DNA of 64,000 nucleotides from Castor canadensis (Eukaryota; Chordata; Mammalia; Rodentia; Castoridae), in the NCBI RefSeq assembly GCF_047511655.1, contig NC_133387.1, forward strand, positions 144,826,853 through 144,890,852, in the 5' to 3' direction. Position numbers and translations under genes: made by a program. Numbering within the stretch: the stretch's first letter is position 1; every line of letters begins with the position of its first letter. Below, in pieces: positions 13,528 through 25,417 of this stretch. Under the pieces are notes generated by a model that saw nothing but the letters and a program-made list of their open reading frames with translations, searched no databases and was not told the DNA's origin.

Positions 13528-13606
13528 TGGGGGGGATATACTGGCAGTTGAACTCAAGGCCTCACACTTCTTAGGCACTCTACCACTTGAACCACACCTC
13601 CAGTCC
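13528..13606 (-). mobile_element. ID-like SINE
   Basis: The reverse complement carries the TTGAACTCAAGGCCTCACAC / ACTCTACCACTTGAACCACA signature shared by the minus-strand ID copies here. Confidence 0.8.
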
Positions 13607-13860
13607 AAATATATTTTTATTTTTGCAATTTTATTAATTTTGTTTAACAATAAAAATTGTGTGCATTTATAGGGTGCAATGTGACATTCAACACATGTAT
13701 ACAATAAGGATGATCGGATCAGGATAAATGGCATATCCATTACCTCAGACAGATACTCTTTTATTGGTATCAAGTGATAGCTGTGATATAGTTGATCTGA
13801 CTGACCCAAGTCCAGCAAGAAGCACCCCAGATTTCTTCTGATATGGAAAATAACACTTCT
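13607..13860 (-). repeat. Ancient L1 3'UTR remnant
   Basis: T-rich start followed by GGGTGCAATGTGACATTCAA and related blocks, like the 3' portions of older mammalian L1s in reverse orientation. The 152-residue ORF at 13360-13818 crosses this repeat and the ID element and is an artefact. Confidence 0.4.
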
Positions 13861-14059
13861 TTTCTTTTTTTAAAGCAACATTATGGCTCTATTAAAGTTT
13901 TCTGTTATTTCTAGCCAAAATCTTATAAAAATGATTCTGCTTATTCATAGCAAGGTCATCAATGACTTCCATGTTCTCAATCCAGTGGTCAATTATTAAT
14001 TCTCATGTTAAATGACCCAACAGCAGCATATGGCAGGGTTAAATACTTCCCGTTTTTGT

Positions 14060-14130
14060 AGGTGTGCAGTACTGGTGGGACCAAGTCAGGGCCTCATGCT
14101 CTCTATCACTAGAGTGAAGCCTCAGTCCTC
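14060..14130 (-). mobile_element. ID-like SINE, diverged
   Basis: GCAGTACTGGTGGGACCAAG then GGGCCTCATGCTCTCTATCA corresponds to the reverse ID body, with more mismatches than other copies. Confidence 0.55.
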
Positions 14131-14880
14131 TTCCTCCTCTCTGAAATACTCTCTTCACTTGACTTCCACTTTCCAGGCTGCCCACCAGCTCACTGGCTGC
14201 TCATTCTCAGTCTTCCTTGATGGTTCCCCCTTATCCCTTAAATGGATCAGTACTGAAATGTCCCAGAGCTCAGTTCTCTTCCCTGTGAAGATTCATTCGC
14301 ATGCTGGCATTTTATCTCCCATATCTCTCTCTAACCTGTCCCACAATGAATTCTAGACTAACACACACAATCATCCACTTTAGGTCTCTGCTTAGATGTC
14401 TAAAATTTCAAATATAATATCCAAAAATGACTCCTGAGCTTCCCCCACCCTCCAAAAAATCTAGACTTCCTAAAACCTACCCAAATTCAGTTGAAGACAT
14501 TGTTATGCTTCTGGTTGCTCAGTCCAAAAGCATTGGCATCACCTTTCATTCTTCTCTTTCATACTGACACCCAATCCGTCAGCCAATGCTACTGGTTTTA
14601 CCACAGGGAATTTCCTGAGTCAAGTAATTTCTCACAATCTCTACTTCTACTTCTTTGTTCTGAACACTATGACCTCTTGCCTGGATTTAGTCACCTCCTA
14701 ACTGAACTTGCTACATCCACCTCTGGCCACCTAAGGCCAAGCCTCAACACAGCAACCAGACTGAAATTTCAAAGCCTACAGTCAAGAAGCACCTCACTCA
14801 ACATCCCACTGGCTCCTCAGTGTGAGGGGAAGGAAATTTATCTAACTTCTGTGCCATTTAAATCATAAGCTGTTACATCC
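14131..14880. repeat. Ancient interspersed repeat, family uncertain
   Basis: A pyrimidine-rich block with phrases typical of an old mammalian-wide repeat (CATCACCTTTCATTCTTCTC, CCTCAACACAGCAACCAGAC, CTCACTCAACATCCCACTGG). I suspect an old LINE- or LTR-type repeat but cannot name the family. The 114- and 125-residue ORFs here have no host-protein look. Confidence 0.4.
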
Positions 14881-14919
14881 CTATGTTTGTTTCTTTTTCC
14901 TCTGCTTTTATTTTAAACA

Positions 14920-15460
14920 TAAAAGTCATAAAAACATATTAAGTATTCCTTAATCTAGATTCACCCATTCTTAATATTTTCCACATTTCCTTCCCTGTCT
15001 CTTGAAATATATGTGGATATACATACATTTTTGTTGATTCATTTGAGTAGATTACAAACCTTATTTTTTACCCATTAAATAATTCAGCATGTATCTCCTA
15101 TGATAAGGCATTCTCCACATAACTAAAATACAACTGTCTCACTCAGGAAATTTTACCTAAGCACAGTATGACTATTTCATGGACAACCCGTACAAATTTA
15201 CCCAATTGTCCCACTAAGGTCACTAAAAATATTTTCCAATCCAAGATTTAATCAAGTATTACATACCACATTTAGTTGGCTTTGTTTTTATTTTATTCTA
15301 TTTTATTTTGATAGTACTGAAGTTTGAACTCAAGGCCTTGCATTCAAATGCTCTAAGCTAGCCCTTAGTTGCCTTTAACACTTTTATTAATATTTTAGTT
15401 ATTTTTTGTTTTTAATTTTGTTTCTTTTTCCTTTCATGATGACAATACTTTTTAAAAGGC
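14920..15460 (-). repeat. Ancient interspersed repeat (L1M 3'UTR-like)
   Basis: Phrases such as CAGCATGTATCTCCTATGAT, CTCACTCAGGAAATTTTACC and CCCAATTGTCCCACTAAGGT are familiar from an old repeat spread across mammals. The exact family is uncertain. An ID-like SINE splits it. Confidence 0.4.
15300..15370 (-). mobile_element. ID-like SINE, partial
   Basis: GTACTGAAGTTTGAACTCAA then GGCCTTGCATTCAAATGCTC: reverse ID body lacking part of its 5' end. Confidence 0.65.
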
Positions 15461-15519
15461 CAAGTTAGTTGTTTTGAAGACCATCCTTAAATTTAGATTT
15501 TTTTAATGTGCTCTCATGA

Positions 15520-16170
15520 CTGAATTTTTTAATTTTTTATTATATTATTGCTGTACTGGGGGTACATTGTGACATTTACAAAAGTGCTTACAATATATCT
15601 TAGTGAAATTCACTCTCTCCATCATTGTTCTTTAGCCTCCTTCCCCTCCTTCTTAGAATAGTTTCAACAGGTCTCATTTTTCCATTTACATACATGAGTA
15701 CATAATATTTCTAATACATTCACCCTCCTACACCCTTCCTTATATTGCCCCCTCCCACTGGTACGAACCCCCAGACAGGATCTGTTTTACCTTCCTGTCC
15801 TCCATTTTTGAAAAAAAAAAAGACATTTTTGTTTGTTTAATATATCAATATAGAGAGTTTCATTATAACATTTTCATGTATGTATGTATTGAATCCCAAA
15901 TTGGTTCATTCCCCCAGTTTTCTCCTTTCTGCCTTAGTCCTCTTCTTATGGTGATTCCAACAGGTTTAAAATTTGTATACTCATTCTTATATGAGGTTCA
16001 TCACCCATATTCACCTTCTTTACTTACTTCTTTTACCCTCCCATTATTGCCCTTCCCTTTGCGTGACCTATTTTTCAGTTTTGTATTGCGTTGTTTAGGT
16101 GTCTGTTCATTGGCCAGTGGGATTTTTGCCTTGGTGTTATACCTGTACGTGCATTGTGCTTAAGTCAATG
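15520..16170 (-). repeat. Two L1 3'UTR fragments
   Basis: Reverse-oriented 3'UTR blocks of an older L1 subfamily. The first (15520-15805) contains GCTGTACTGGGGGTACATTG and ends by a T-run. The second (15830-16170) starts with an A/T-rich tail and contains TTCTTATGGTGATTCCAACA. Related sequence occurs at 30160-30440, 39060-39690 and 59175-59410. Confidence 0.6.
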
Positions 16171-16585
16171 TAACCCCACTCTGATGTACTGCCTCACTTT
16201 TTTCTCCCTGACCTGTGTTTAAAAGTTTTCAGCATGTCTCCTTGTGTCATTACACTTACTTCTCTATGACATATTTAGTTAAATAAAATGAATCAAACAA
16301 GTACCACAATTCTATCTCTTCCATCTTGGAACCATGCCCTAGCTTTACATCCTAGTCCTTATCCCATTTGGGCCATGGTTGAGCATGGGGTAGACATTTG
16401 TGAACTCTCCCAAGTTCACTGTGGGCTCCAGAAAAAAAGAATTAGAAATATTGATAAAACTTGAGATGCCTAAATTGAGACATTTTTTCTACTTCAGGAC
16501 TATAAAGAAACTTCTGATATAGCATTGCACAGTGATTACCAGGTCACTGAGTTCCTGTATCTACTGTCTAGTTTTGTTTTTGATT

Positions 16586-17767
16586 AGAAAATTTAGGAGA
16601 GATCCAAGATGGCATCTGGGACACAGCCGCAGACCTCCTGAGCTCCCTGAACCAGGGACTTTGCTGAGAGTCTAGAGACATACTTGACTGAGGTAAAGCA
16701 CCAGGGAGAGCTGAAACATCAGCACTCTGAACCCCTAGTTCATAGAGATGGTTACCATCTCTAGCCATAAAGGAAATGCAAATCAAAACTTTACTAAGAT
16801 TCCACCTCACTCCTGTTAGAATAGCCATCATCAAAAACACCAACAACAACAGGTGTTGGTGAGGATGTGGAGAAAAAGGAACCCTAGTCCACTGTTGATG
16901 GGAATGCAAGCTGGTGCAACCACTCTGGAAAAAAATTTGGAGACTTCTTAAAAATGTAAACATAGACCTGCCATCTGATCCAGCAATCCCACTCTTGGGG
17001 ATATACCCAAAGGAATGCAACACAGGTTACTCCAGAGGCACCTGCACACCCATGTTTATTGCAGCGCTATTCACAATAGCCAAGTTATGGAAACAACCAA
17101 GATGCCCCACTATTGATGAATGGATCAGAAAATGTGGTATTTATACACAATGGAGTTTTACTCAGCCATGAAGAAGAATGAAATCTTATCACTTGCAGGT
17201 AAATGGATGGAACTGGAGAACATTATTCTGAGCAAGGTCTGCCAGGCTCAGAAGACCAAAAATCATATGTTCTCCCTCATATGCAGTATTTAGATCTAGG
17301 GCAAATGCAGCAATGTGGTTGGACTGGGATCACATGACAAGGGGAGAGCACATACGGGAGATATAGGAATAGGCAGAAAACCCAAAACATGAATGCGTTT
17401 GATGTCCTCACTCTAGAGGAACTAATACAGAAACCTTAAAGCAACAGTGGTTACCATGAGCAGGGGATCAGGAACCAATGTAAAGATCATTGAGTTAGAG
17501 TTGAAGCAACATAAGTTGTAACACATGGGTACATGGAAGCAATGCTAGGAATCTCTCTGTATAGCTATCCTCAACTCACCTAGCAAAAACGCTTTGTCTT
17601 CCTTATTATGCTTGTGTTTTTTCTTCAACAAAATTAGTGATAAGGGCAGAAGGGGACCTGCCTGGAACTGAGGCGGGGAGGGGGGAGAAGATGGGAGGGG
17701 GATGGGGGGAGGAATGACCCAAACAATGTATGCACATGTGAATAAATGAATAAAAAAAGAAAATTTA
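16586..17767 (+). mobile_element. Internally deleted L1 with both ends and 10-bp TSD
   Basis: AGAAAATTTA is duplicated at 16586-16595 and 17758-17767. Between the copies lies a 1162-bp L1. It begins at the true 5' terminus (GGAGAGATCCAAGATGGC), runs about 150 bp of 5'UTR, then jumps at about 16747 straight into the last part of ORF2 (text equivalent to 53145 onward in the long L1). It continues through the ORF2 C-terminus ([20 protein letters not shown] at about 16995-17054) and the 3'UTR with a G-rich tract, and ends in poly(A). All of ORF1 and most of ORF2 are missing. Because one TSD encloses both ends, the deletion was probably present in the RNA or cDNA that inserted. Confidence 0.92.
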
Positions 17768-18420
17768 ACACATGTACTTCATGAAACAATCCAATGTATA
17801 CATTAAAAATTAAATCTCTTTCTTTCTCCAAATTGTCCCAATTCAATACTCTGGAAAATCACATTATCAGATTCCTGTGTAGATGTTAAAACTTTCTATT
17901 TACAAGTGTAACAAACACCACTCTTGATTTTTAATAATAGAGATCTTCCTGTGTTCACACAAATGTACTTATATCTTTAATAATAACACAGTATTCCATA
18001 GAATGAACTGTACTTAATTCAACCACAGGATTTAAATTATGAATCAGGTGCAACTTACAAAATTGATTTCCAATTGAGATAAGTTTTATAATTGGTATTA
18101 TAAGCAAAGATACAGAACTACCTTTGTATATATCACTGCTGTAAATACTTAGGATAAACTTATGAGTATGAAATTATAAGGTCAAAAAATACATGTGCAT
18201 CTTTAGCTTTGTCAACTAACATCCATCAGTTTCCAAGAGTTATACCCATTCTTCGCTCATAATGTTTAATGGTTTCTTTGCCTTCCAACACTTAACATTA
18301 TTAAACATCTAAATGATGTAAATCTGGTAGGTACCACCTTGTTTTGGTTTTCAAGTCTTTAACTGTAATTAATGCTAAATATATTTTAATATTTATATAA
18401 TCCATTTACATTTATTTCCC
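17768..18420 (-). repeat. Possible ancient L1 remnant in otherwise unique DNA
   Basis: Phrases such as ACACAGTATTCCATAGAATG and TACTTAGGATAAACTTATGA look like a very old L1 ORF2 3' region in reverse. Divergence is high. Confidence 0.35.
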
Positions 18421-19110
18421 TGTGAACTGCCTTCCTACTTTTTGCCTGTGTTTCTAGTGAGTTATTATTTCTACCCTATTAAAACATCTTAGTGCTGCTT
18501 TGGCTTGAAATGACTATTAGAGAAAATAGTATCTTTTCTTTCTCAAGAAATATAGGAACTGCTTGAGAATTTAAGCTTTTCCCAATGGATTTATAAAGCC
18601 TATATTTTTTAAAGTCACATATTCTATTTTTATCACCACAAGAAAGGCCACAAAGATATATCATACTTTTACATTTTATGAGGTTACCATTTCAAATTTG
18701 ATAAATCTGACCAGAGTATGGAAAAACTTTCAGCCCATAAATTTAATTCTAAAGTAGACTCCCCTGAATTTTCACTACTCTTCAATTTCCCTGTTCTTTT
18801 GGAAAAAATAAATCTTCTTCAAGTCTCTTGTAATTGTTCTTTTTTATTTGATCCTTCAGTCATCAATTCTTGACCATGAAGGAGTTCTTGATTTATGAAG
18901 ATACTCTATAAAATCTAGGGTGTGGTAGAATCTTTGAGGGTTGTTGAGCTAATGTGTGGATAATGCCACACCTCCTTCACAATGCCTTTTCATCATTCAT
19001 CTAGATAAGAATTTACAATGATATGAAGTTATGCTCCTCCACTTCCTAGTGATAAAAACATGGGTGCGCCACCATTTTACCCTTATCGTCCACCAGGTAG
19101 ATGCTTTAAT
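18421..19110. other. Unique AT-rich DNA
   Basis: No gene, RNA or repeat recognised. Confidence 0.45.
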
Positions 19111-19117
19111 AGCATCT

Positions 19118-19577
19118 GCTACAGTTTGAATTTATCCCCTCCAAAATTTAGGTGTTACTAATGTGATACTATTAGAAGGTATTGCCTATAGGAGGTGATA
19201 AGGTCATAAGGATTCCTCCCATGAGTGGGATTAAGATCCTTATAGAGGCTTTGTGAGCCAGGTATAGTGGTGCACAGCTATATTCCCAGCACTTAGGAGG
19301 CTGAGGCAGAAGGATGGAGAGTGTGAGGCCAGCTTGGCTACACAGGAAAACCCTGTCTCAAGAGGAAAAGATAGAAAGAAATGGGAGGGGGATCCACAAC
19401 TTTCAGGTCTCTTGCCATTCTGCCTTCTGCCATGTGAGACCACAGCAAGAGGCTCTCATCAGACACTAGCTCCATAATCTTGGACTTCTCAGCCTCCAGA
19501 ATAGTGGGGAAATAAATTTTCTTTATCAATTACCCAGTGTCTGGTATTCTGTTATAGTAGCACAAACAGATTAGACA
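19118..19577 (+). mobile_element. MLT1-type (ERVL-MaLR) solo LTR with a B1 insertion
   Basis: The order matches MaLR LTRs. The start CTACAGTTTGAATTTATCCC is followed by the GGTGATAAGGTCATAAGGAT block, then GCCATGTGAGACCACAGCAA, then TTGGACTTCTCAGCCTCCAG, GAAATAAATTTTCTTTATCA (poly(A) signal) and a GTTATAGTAGCACAAACAGA-type end. A B1-like SINE sits at 19254-19385. Confidence 0.85.
19254..19385 (+). mobile_element. B1-like SINE (single unit)
   Basis: GCCAGGTATAGTGGTGCACA, then CTTAGGAGGCTGAGGCAGAA, then CCCTGTCTCAAGAGG: a full 7SL-derived monomer with a purine-rich tail, inserted in the MLT1 LTR. Confidence 0.9.
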
Positions 19578-19624
19578 ACATCCAAGACATTTTTTTGCAC
19601 TTGTGTACTTTGTGTACATGACAT

Positions 19625-19765
19625 TTGCCTGTCTGTCCACCCTAGGAGACTGGAAACCAAGCTGTATTTAATTCATACCTTTATTGAGAGTTCAGTACAG
19701 GCTCTGGCACATGATAAATCCTCAGTAAATATATTAAATAAACAAAGAAATGAATAAAGTTGCAT
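19625..19765 (+). repeat. L2/MIR-type 3' end remnant
   Basis: CAGGCTCTGGCACATGATAA followed by TCAGTAAATATATTAAATAA resembles the common L2/MIR 3' end. The resemblance is moderate. Confidence 0.5.
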
Positions 19766-20930
19766 CAGTGTCCGCTTATTACCAGTTAACACCAGGCCTG
19801 AGGAAACCTTCCCTGCTCTCACCTTATTTAAACTTTTCTCCCACAGACCTTTTTTCTGCAGAAGCGAATGATCTGATCTTTCTGAAAATAATCTAGGAAT
19901 GCTTTTCAAAACTAATCTACCATTGTTGGATCTCCCTCAGTGATTACTATAAACTAAATTACAGAAAATCTATGCTGAAAGCAACTTCAAAGATGGAATA
20001 CACTTCTGAACACTTCTCAAAGGGAAGCTGCCCTGTTTTCCCTGGCTAGATAGCTGTGATTTTTCTTTAGCCCAAATGAGGTAACTAATTATATGAAAAA
20101 TAAATACATAAGTATACAATTGAACATGAAAACTATTAGGAGCTTGGAATTCTCAGAAACCAGGATTCTGGGTTTCCTATCACCTTCTTCCATCCTGCAT
20201 TGCTGCATTAGTACAGGACAACCTCTATAGCCAGAAAGGCATCAATATGCAGTCCAGCACTAAGAGAGGTGCCACCAAGGGATGCAGAAGCAGCCTTCAC
20301 TCCCAGCTTAAATTGTTTCTCAATGAAACTATATTTTTTTAAGTTTTTGCTGAATTCTGAACTTAAAATTGTCACAACAGTGATTAGACTGACAGTGAGG
20401 CTTGACACCCTTTGAGGAATATAGTTGATTAGAAGCTAAGAGATGAGGAAATCAGTCCACTCACAATGCTGCAAGACTGAGAAGTACCACGGACTCATGG
20501 GATTTAAAGTTTGGAGAAAAACATCTCAAAAATAAGGAACCTGGACCAAGAGAGAAAACTGAATCCCAGAGAGGTGCCAGCTTTTCCTAGGTAGGAGTAT
20601 GGATGGGAGTTAAGGAAATAGAGATGGCTAGTGTTGATTACTCTTTCTAAAAGTTGAGTGTTGAAAGGAAAGAAATCAATTAGGACTAATAAGGACTGGT
20701 GTCATAAGGTTCTCACCAATGGAGAAACTATAAACCATCAAGGATTTAGAGTTACAGCTTATAATACCGACACATGAAAGGGTGGTGACAGAATGAATTG
20801 CAGAACAACTAATAAAAGTAGTAATAAATAAGCAGTTGGGGTTGCAGTCGTTATATACACAAATTCATTCAGCCTCTATTTTTTGAGATCCTGTAGAATC
20901 TTGAGGGAAGAGAACAATAAATCCTAAAGC
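19766..20930. other. Unique DNA
   Basis: No gene recognised. A weak MIR-like patch near 20530-20590 (GAGAAAACTGAATCCCAGAG) is all I see. Confidence 0.4.
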
Positions 20931-20934
20931 TATT

Positions 20935-21360
20935 TATGACCTAATTTTCAAAACCTATGAATATATTACCTTACAGGGCAAAAGAGACTTTGAAGCTGCA
21001 ATTAAAGATTTTGCAATGGATAGATTATCCCAGATGATCAATGTATACCCAATGTATCTATAAGTGCCTTTACAGAAGTCAGACCAGCAGAGTGAAAGAA
21101 GGAGATACAATGATGGAAGTAGCCTTTAGACAAGGGAAAGAAGGGGCCACTAGCCAAAGAATGCAGGCAGCCTAAAAGATGGAAAAAAAGGCAAAGAGAG
21201 GGTTTCTACCCTAGAGCCTGCAGAGGAATGTAGCCCTGTTGATTCCTTGATTTTAGAACTTCTGACCTCCAAAACTGCAGTATAAATTTGTTATTTTAAA
21301 CCACTAAATTTGTGTGATTGGTTACAGCACAATAGGAAAGTAATAAAGAATCTAAAATAG
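20935..21360 (+). mobile_element. MLT1-type LTR remnant
   Basis: ATTACCTTACAGGGCAAAAG, GGATAGATTATCCCAGATGA, GCCAAAGAATGCAGGCAGCC, TTCTGACCTCCAAAACTGCA and GTTACAGCACAATAGGAAAG follow one another in the order of an MLT1 LTR 3' portion. Confidence 0.8.
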
Positions 21361-21812
21361 ATTATAAAGACTAATTTTCATATTTAATAGACTTTAGCCT
21401 AGACCCACAGGAATATGGACAGTGTTAATGTAGAGGTGTTATCTGACCACCACCCTTGATCTTTCACAACTCTGTGGCTTGTGCTCGTTCTTTTCTCTCT
21501 CCCACCTACTAGTCTCATTTGCCCTTTTTCCTCCTGTCATATTACTACTCATCCTTCAGAGCCATTCAGATGTTACCACATTGACTATGATTGGCTCTCA
21601 GATGGCATCCAGGAACCCTTAAGTCTTTCTCCTTGGTTCCAATTGGACTTACTTGTACTTATGCTACACCATTTTTTTATGGTCTATTATTAATTCTACC
21701 TCCCGGCCTCAGTCTACCTACTCCTGCCTCAGTCTTCATAGGAGTGAATGTTAATCCAGTCCCCAATTGTGGACTATTAGCCAGTGTGTTGGCAAAGGGC
21801 CTTCTTTTTTTT
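21361..21812. other. Unique DNA
   Basis: No convincing gene. The overlapping 70-75 residue ORFs are pyrimidine-rich and unsupported. Confidence 0.4.
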
Positions 21813-21814
21813 TT

Positions 21815-23150
21815 TTAACTGTAGTAAAATGCACACAGCATAAAACTACCATTTAACTTGTTTAGGTATATGTTCAGTAGTATTAGCTATAGTCACATTA
21901 TTATGCAATCAATTTCTAGAACTTTTTTACCTTGCAAAACTGAAACTCTATACTCATTAAAATTTCTTCATTTTCCCCTCACTATCCCCGCTGGCAACCA
22001 TCATCCTACCAGCTATTTCTATAAATTTGACTCCTTAAGATACCTCAAATAAGTAAGTCATAAAGTATTTGTCTTCCTGTGACTGACTTATTTCACTCCA
22101 GGTTTATCTATGTTGTACAATGTGTCAGAATTTCCTTCCTTTATAAGGCTGAATAATATTCTGTTGTATGTGTAGCCTATGTTTTGTTTATTCATTTACC
22201 TGTTGATGGGCACTTGGCTTGCTTCCACTTTCTGGCTATTGTGAATAATGTTTCTAGGAACATGTGTGTGTATAAATATCTCTTTGAATCTCTGCTTTCA
22301 ATTCTTTTTTGGTATATACCCAGAAATGGAATTGCTGTATCACATAGTTAATTCTGTTTTTTGAAAGAACTCTGTACTGTTGTATATTATGGTTGCACTA
22401 TTTTTACATTCCCACCAACAGTGCATAAGTGTACCAACTTCTCCACATCTTTTCCAACATTTGCAATTTTTCTTTTTTTCTTTTGTTAGTATTCATCCTA
22501 AAGGGTGTGAGGAGATAGCTCTTTGTGGAATCTGGGGGAGGAAGACAGTACTAGGGTTTGAACTCAGGGACTCACACTGGCCAAGCATGTGCTCTACCAT
22601 TTGAGCCATCCACCAGCTCCTTGTTGTTTTGATTTACAAGGCTCTAATGATAAGTGATGTTAGATATCTTTTCATGTGTTTCTTGACTATTTTATATCAC
22701 CTTTGGAGAAATGTCTGCTGAAATCCTTTTTACTGAGCTGTTTGGTTTTTCATTGTTGTTATTGGTTATAGGAGTTCTTTGTATATTCTGGATGTTAAAC
22801 CTATATAATATATATTAAATATATTATTTGCAAAATATTTGCTTCCATTTTACATTTGCCTTTTATTTGGTTGATTGTGTCCTTCGATACACAGACTTTT
22901 TTGTTTTGATATAGTTCAAAATATTTATTTTTACTTTTATTTCCTATGCTTTTTTTTTCCCAAGAAACCATTGCCAAATCCAATCTTTCCCCATTATTTC
23001 TTCTAAGTATTTGATCACTTTAGGTGTTAGATATATGCCTTTGATTCATTTTGACTTATTTTTATGCAAAGTATACACTAAGGGTCAAACTTGATTCTTT
23101 TGCTTGGATATCCAGTTTTCCCAACACAATTTGTTAAACATTCTAAAATT
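21815..23150 (-). mobile_element. Ancient L1 (ORF2 end/3'UTR), split by an ID SINE
   Basis: The reverse complement of L1M-type ORF2 C-terminal sequence: ACATTCCCACCAACAGTGCA, TTATAGGAGTTCTTTGTATA, CCATTGCCAAATCCAATCTT and TTTTGCTTGGATATCCAGTT, typical of old L1s. An ID-like SINE at 22528-22621 interrupts it. Confidence 0.8.
22528..22621 (-). mobile_element. ID-like SINE
   Basis: CAGTACTAGGGTTTGAACTC and GTGCTCTACCATTTGAGCCA: reverse ID body inside the ancient L1. Confidence 0.85.
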
Positions 23151-24348
23151 TCTTATTGGCATTTTTTGCCTATGTAACCTACTAGGCATTAAAATATAAG
23201 AAGCGCCTTTTTATATATATGCTAAAATCCATAACCAATAAAAAATCAAAATGAGACAGTTAAAAGAAAAATTAGTTCCTTCTGGGAAGAAAAGGCTACA
23301 GACAGCTATGAGGCAAAAGCACTAAGAGGGGAAATGTAGCCACAAAATGAAATGTCAGTCTTTACATAAACACAGCCTTGCTAGTGACACAACAACCTCT
23401 CATTATCCCCCACTTCATCTCTTTACATTAAAGGGATTATATATTTAATTGGAGGAAAAGTCAACCTGCTAACCAAATAAAGGCAAGAAAAGATTTATCT
23501 TAATGTCTAATTACCATTCAGGACCACAATGATTTTGGAACCCATGGAAACATGTCAGATTGATGTTGTTATAATTTGGTGTTGGTTAGACACTATATAC
23601 CTATTTCTCAGTCATTATAATCTGTTGGTTAAAAGGCTACCTACTTATAACTTGTTTAAAAATTGCAGTGAACTTACTATATTCTAGGATGACCTATAGG
23701 ATTCATTCATTCTAATTTGGTCTCATTTGTTTCCACTACAACATCATCTGCCTGTGTCCCATATCCGATGTCTCTCACAGGAAAAGTTAAATAATATTTA
23801 TGATACCATTTGATAAAATTAAATAGATGTATGTGACGTTTTTAGAAAGGTTTGTTTTTACATTTTACAACAAAACTTCTGCCATGCAATTAAACTTCAA
23901 TTCTGCTGACATTTTATCAGTCCTGAAAACATGCAGGATAAAGAAGGTTTAGAATGGATCAGGGCAGGGTACAAACTGATAATCATTCAGAACACAAATG
24001 AGTAGAAACATATGAGTCTGGTAAGCAAACTAGGTAGTTACTAGCTGATAAAATACATTAAAGAAATTAAAATTAATACCCTCTGCAGCCACCATAAAGT
24101 TCCGGTACTTCCTTTAAGTTCTAACATAGCACAGACAAATTTCAATCAAGTAAGAAGAGCTTAAGTGCAGAAAATACATGATCAACCCAGTTTTCTCCTT
24201 CCTACACCACAGGGCATAACTTTGTGCCATCTGGTGATTATTAGGGGAGAAATCTGCCATCTGCCACTTTTGCTAATACATTGGAGGAGCATAGCTCTGC
24301 CCACCCCAGAAGCCCATGGCTCCAACTCATGACTCAGAAGTGTGTGTA

Positions 24349-24388
<40 letters not shown>

Positions 24389-25062
24389 ACACTTTCAACA
24401 CCAATGCATGAGATACCTTTCTTACAATGTCTTAAGTGACACAGGAGTTTGTGTTTGGCCAGGTCAGATCAACTCATCCCACAGCAAGACTCTTCCTATC
24501 CTGCCTGACCCAAAGCCAAGATACTATTATATACAACCTAAATTTGAGAGACAAAAATTGTAGGGCAGCCATAAAAATAGATTATAAAATGGACACAAAT
24601 AGATTCAAGATGTATAAAGGATCTGTTTTTCCTCTGTTTTATATCCCCTTCAGGAAGGACAGGACCTAAATCATCCTCAAAAATGTTTCACAGGCTCTTA
24701 GAGAAGAATTTTCAAGGTGTCATATTTTTCCTTATGCATGTCAGAAATGCATTTCCTTACAACATTAAAAAGAGCAAGAATAGGGCAGAAAATCATTTCC
24801 AAAAGGCTTTGGCTGAGATCCAAACATGAACTATTTGTAGAGTTGAATGGGGTGGGACTTAAGAGGAAAAAACAGGAAATACAACAGACAGAAGTCTTAC
24901 CCCAACTTAGGTCAGGTCTGCCAGTTTCTCCAATAGCTACATATAATACTGTTTTGTATATATTTATTGAATGAATTATTCTTCTCCATAGAGCTGAATC
25001 AGTTGACCAAACATGATGACTCACTCCTACCCACAGAAGTTATGTATAAAAAGAAACTAAAG
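23151..25062. other. Unique DNA with a (TG)n microsatellite
   Basis: About 1.9 kb with no recognised gene. A (TG)n array lies at 24342-24386 and generates low-complexity ORFs of alternating Cys and Val that should be ignored. Confidence 0.5.
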
Positions 25063-25382
25063 ATTTTTTGAGGGGGTGACATTGGGGTTTGAACTCAGGG
25101 CTTTGTGCTTGCTGGGTAAGCACTATACCTCTTGAGCCACACCCCCAGCCCTTTTCCTCTGATTATTTTGAAGATAGGGTCTCACTTTTTGCCCAGGCTA
25201 GCTAGCCTGGATGGCAATCCTCCTCTTTTAGGCTTCCTGCAGTCACTGGGATGACAGGCATGTACCATCACACCCAGCTATTGACTGAGATGGGATTTTC
25301 ACTTTTTGTTCAGGTAAAATGGGATTTCTCTGCATCTCAGCCTCCTAAGTAGGTAGGAATACAGGCATGAGCCACTGGCCCA
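25063..25382 (-). mobile_element. Composite SINE: B1-like + B1-like + ID-like
   Basis: In reverse: the ID unit (TTGAACTCAGGGCTTTGTGC ... CTTGAGCCACACCCCCAGCC), then a B1-like unit (GATAGGGTCTCACTTTTTGC ... GGGATGACAGGCATGTACCA), then a second B1-like unit (CATCTCAGCCTCCTAAGTAG ... ATACAGGCATGAGCCACTGG). Confidence 0.9.
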
Positions 25383-25417
25383 TCAAGAATATTTTTTAAT
25401 CTCTAAATGACCTACAG

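Noticed and set aside
14012-14868. 114- and 125-residue plus-strand ORFs
   Set aside because: They fall in a pyrimidine-rich ancient repeat and an ID SINE; the Ser/Leu-rich composition reflects base content.
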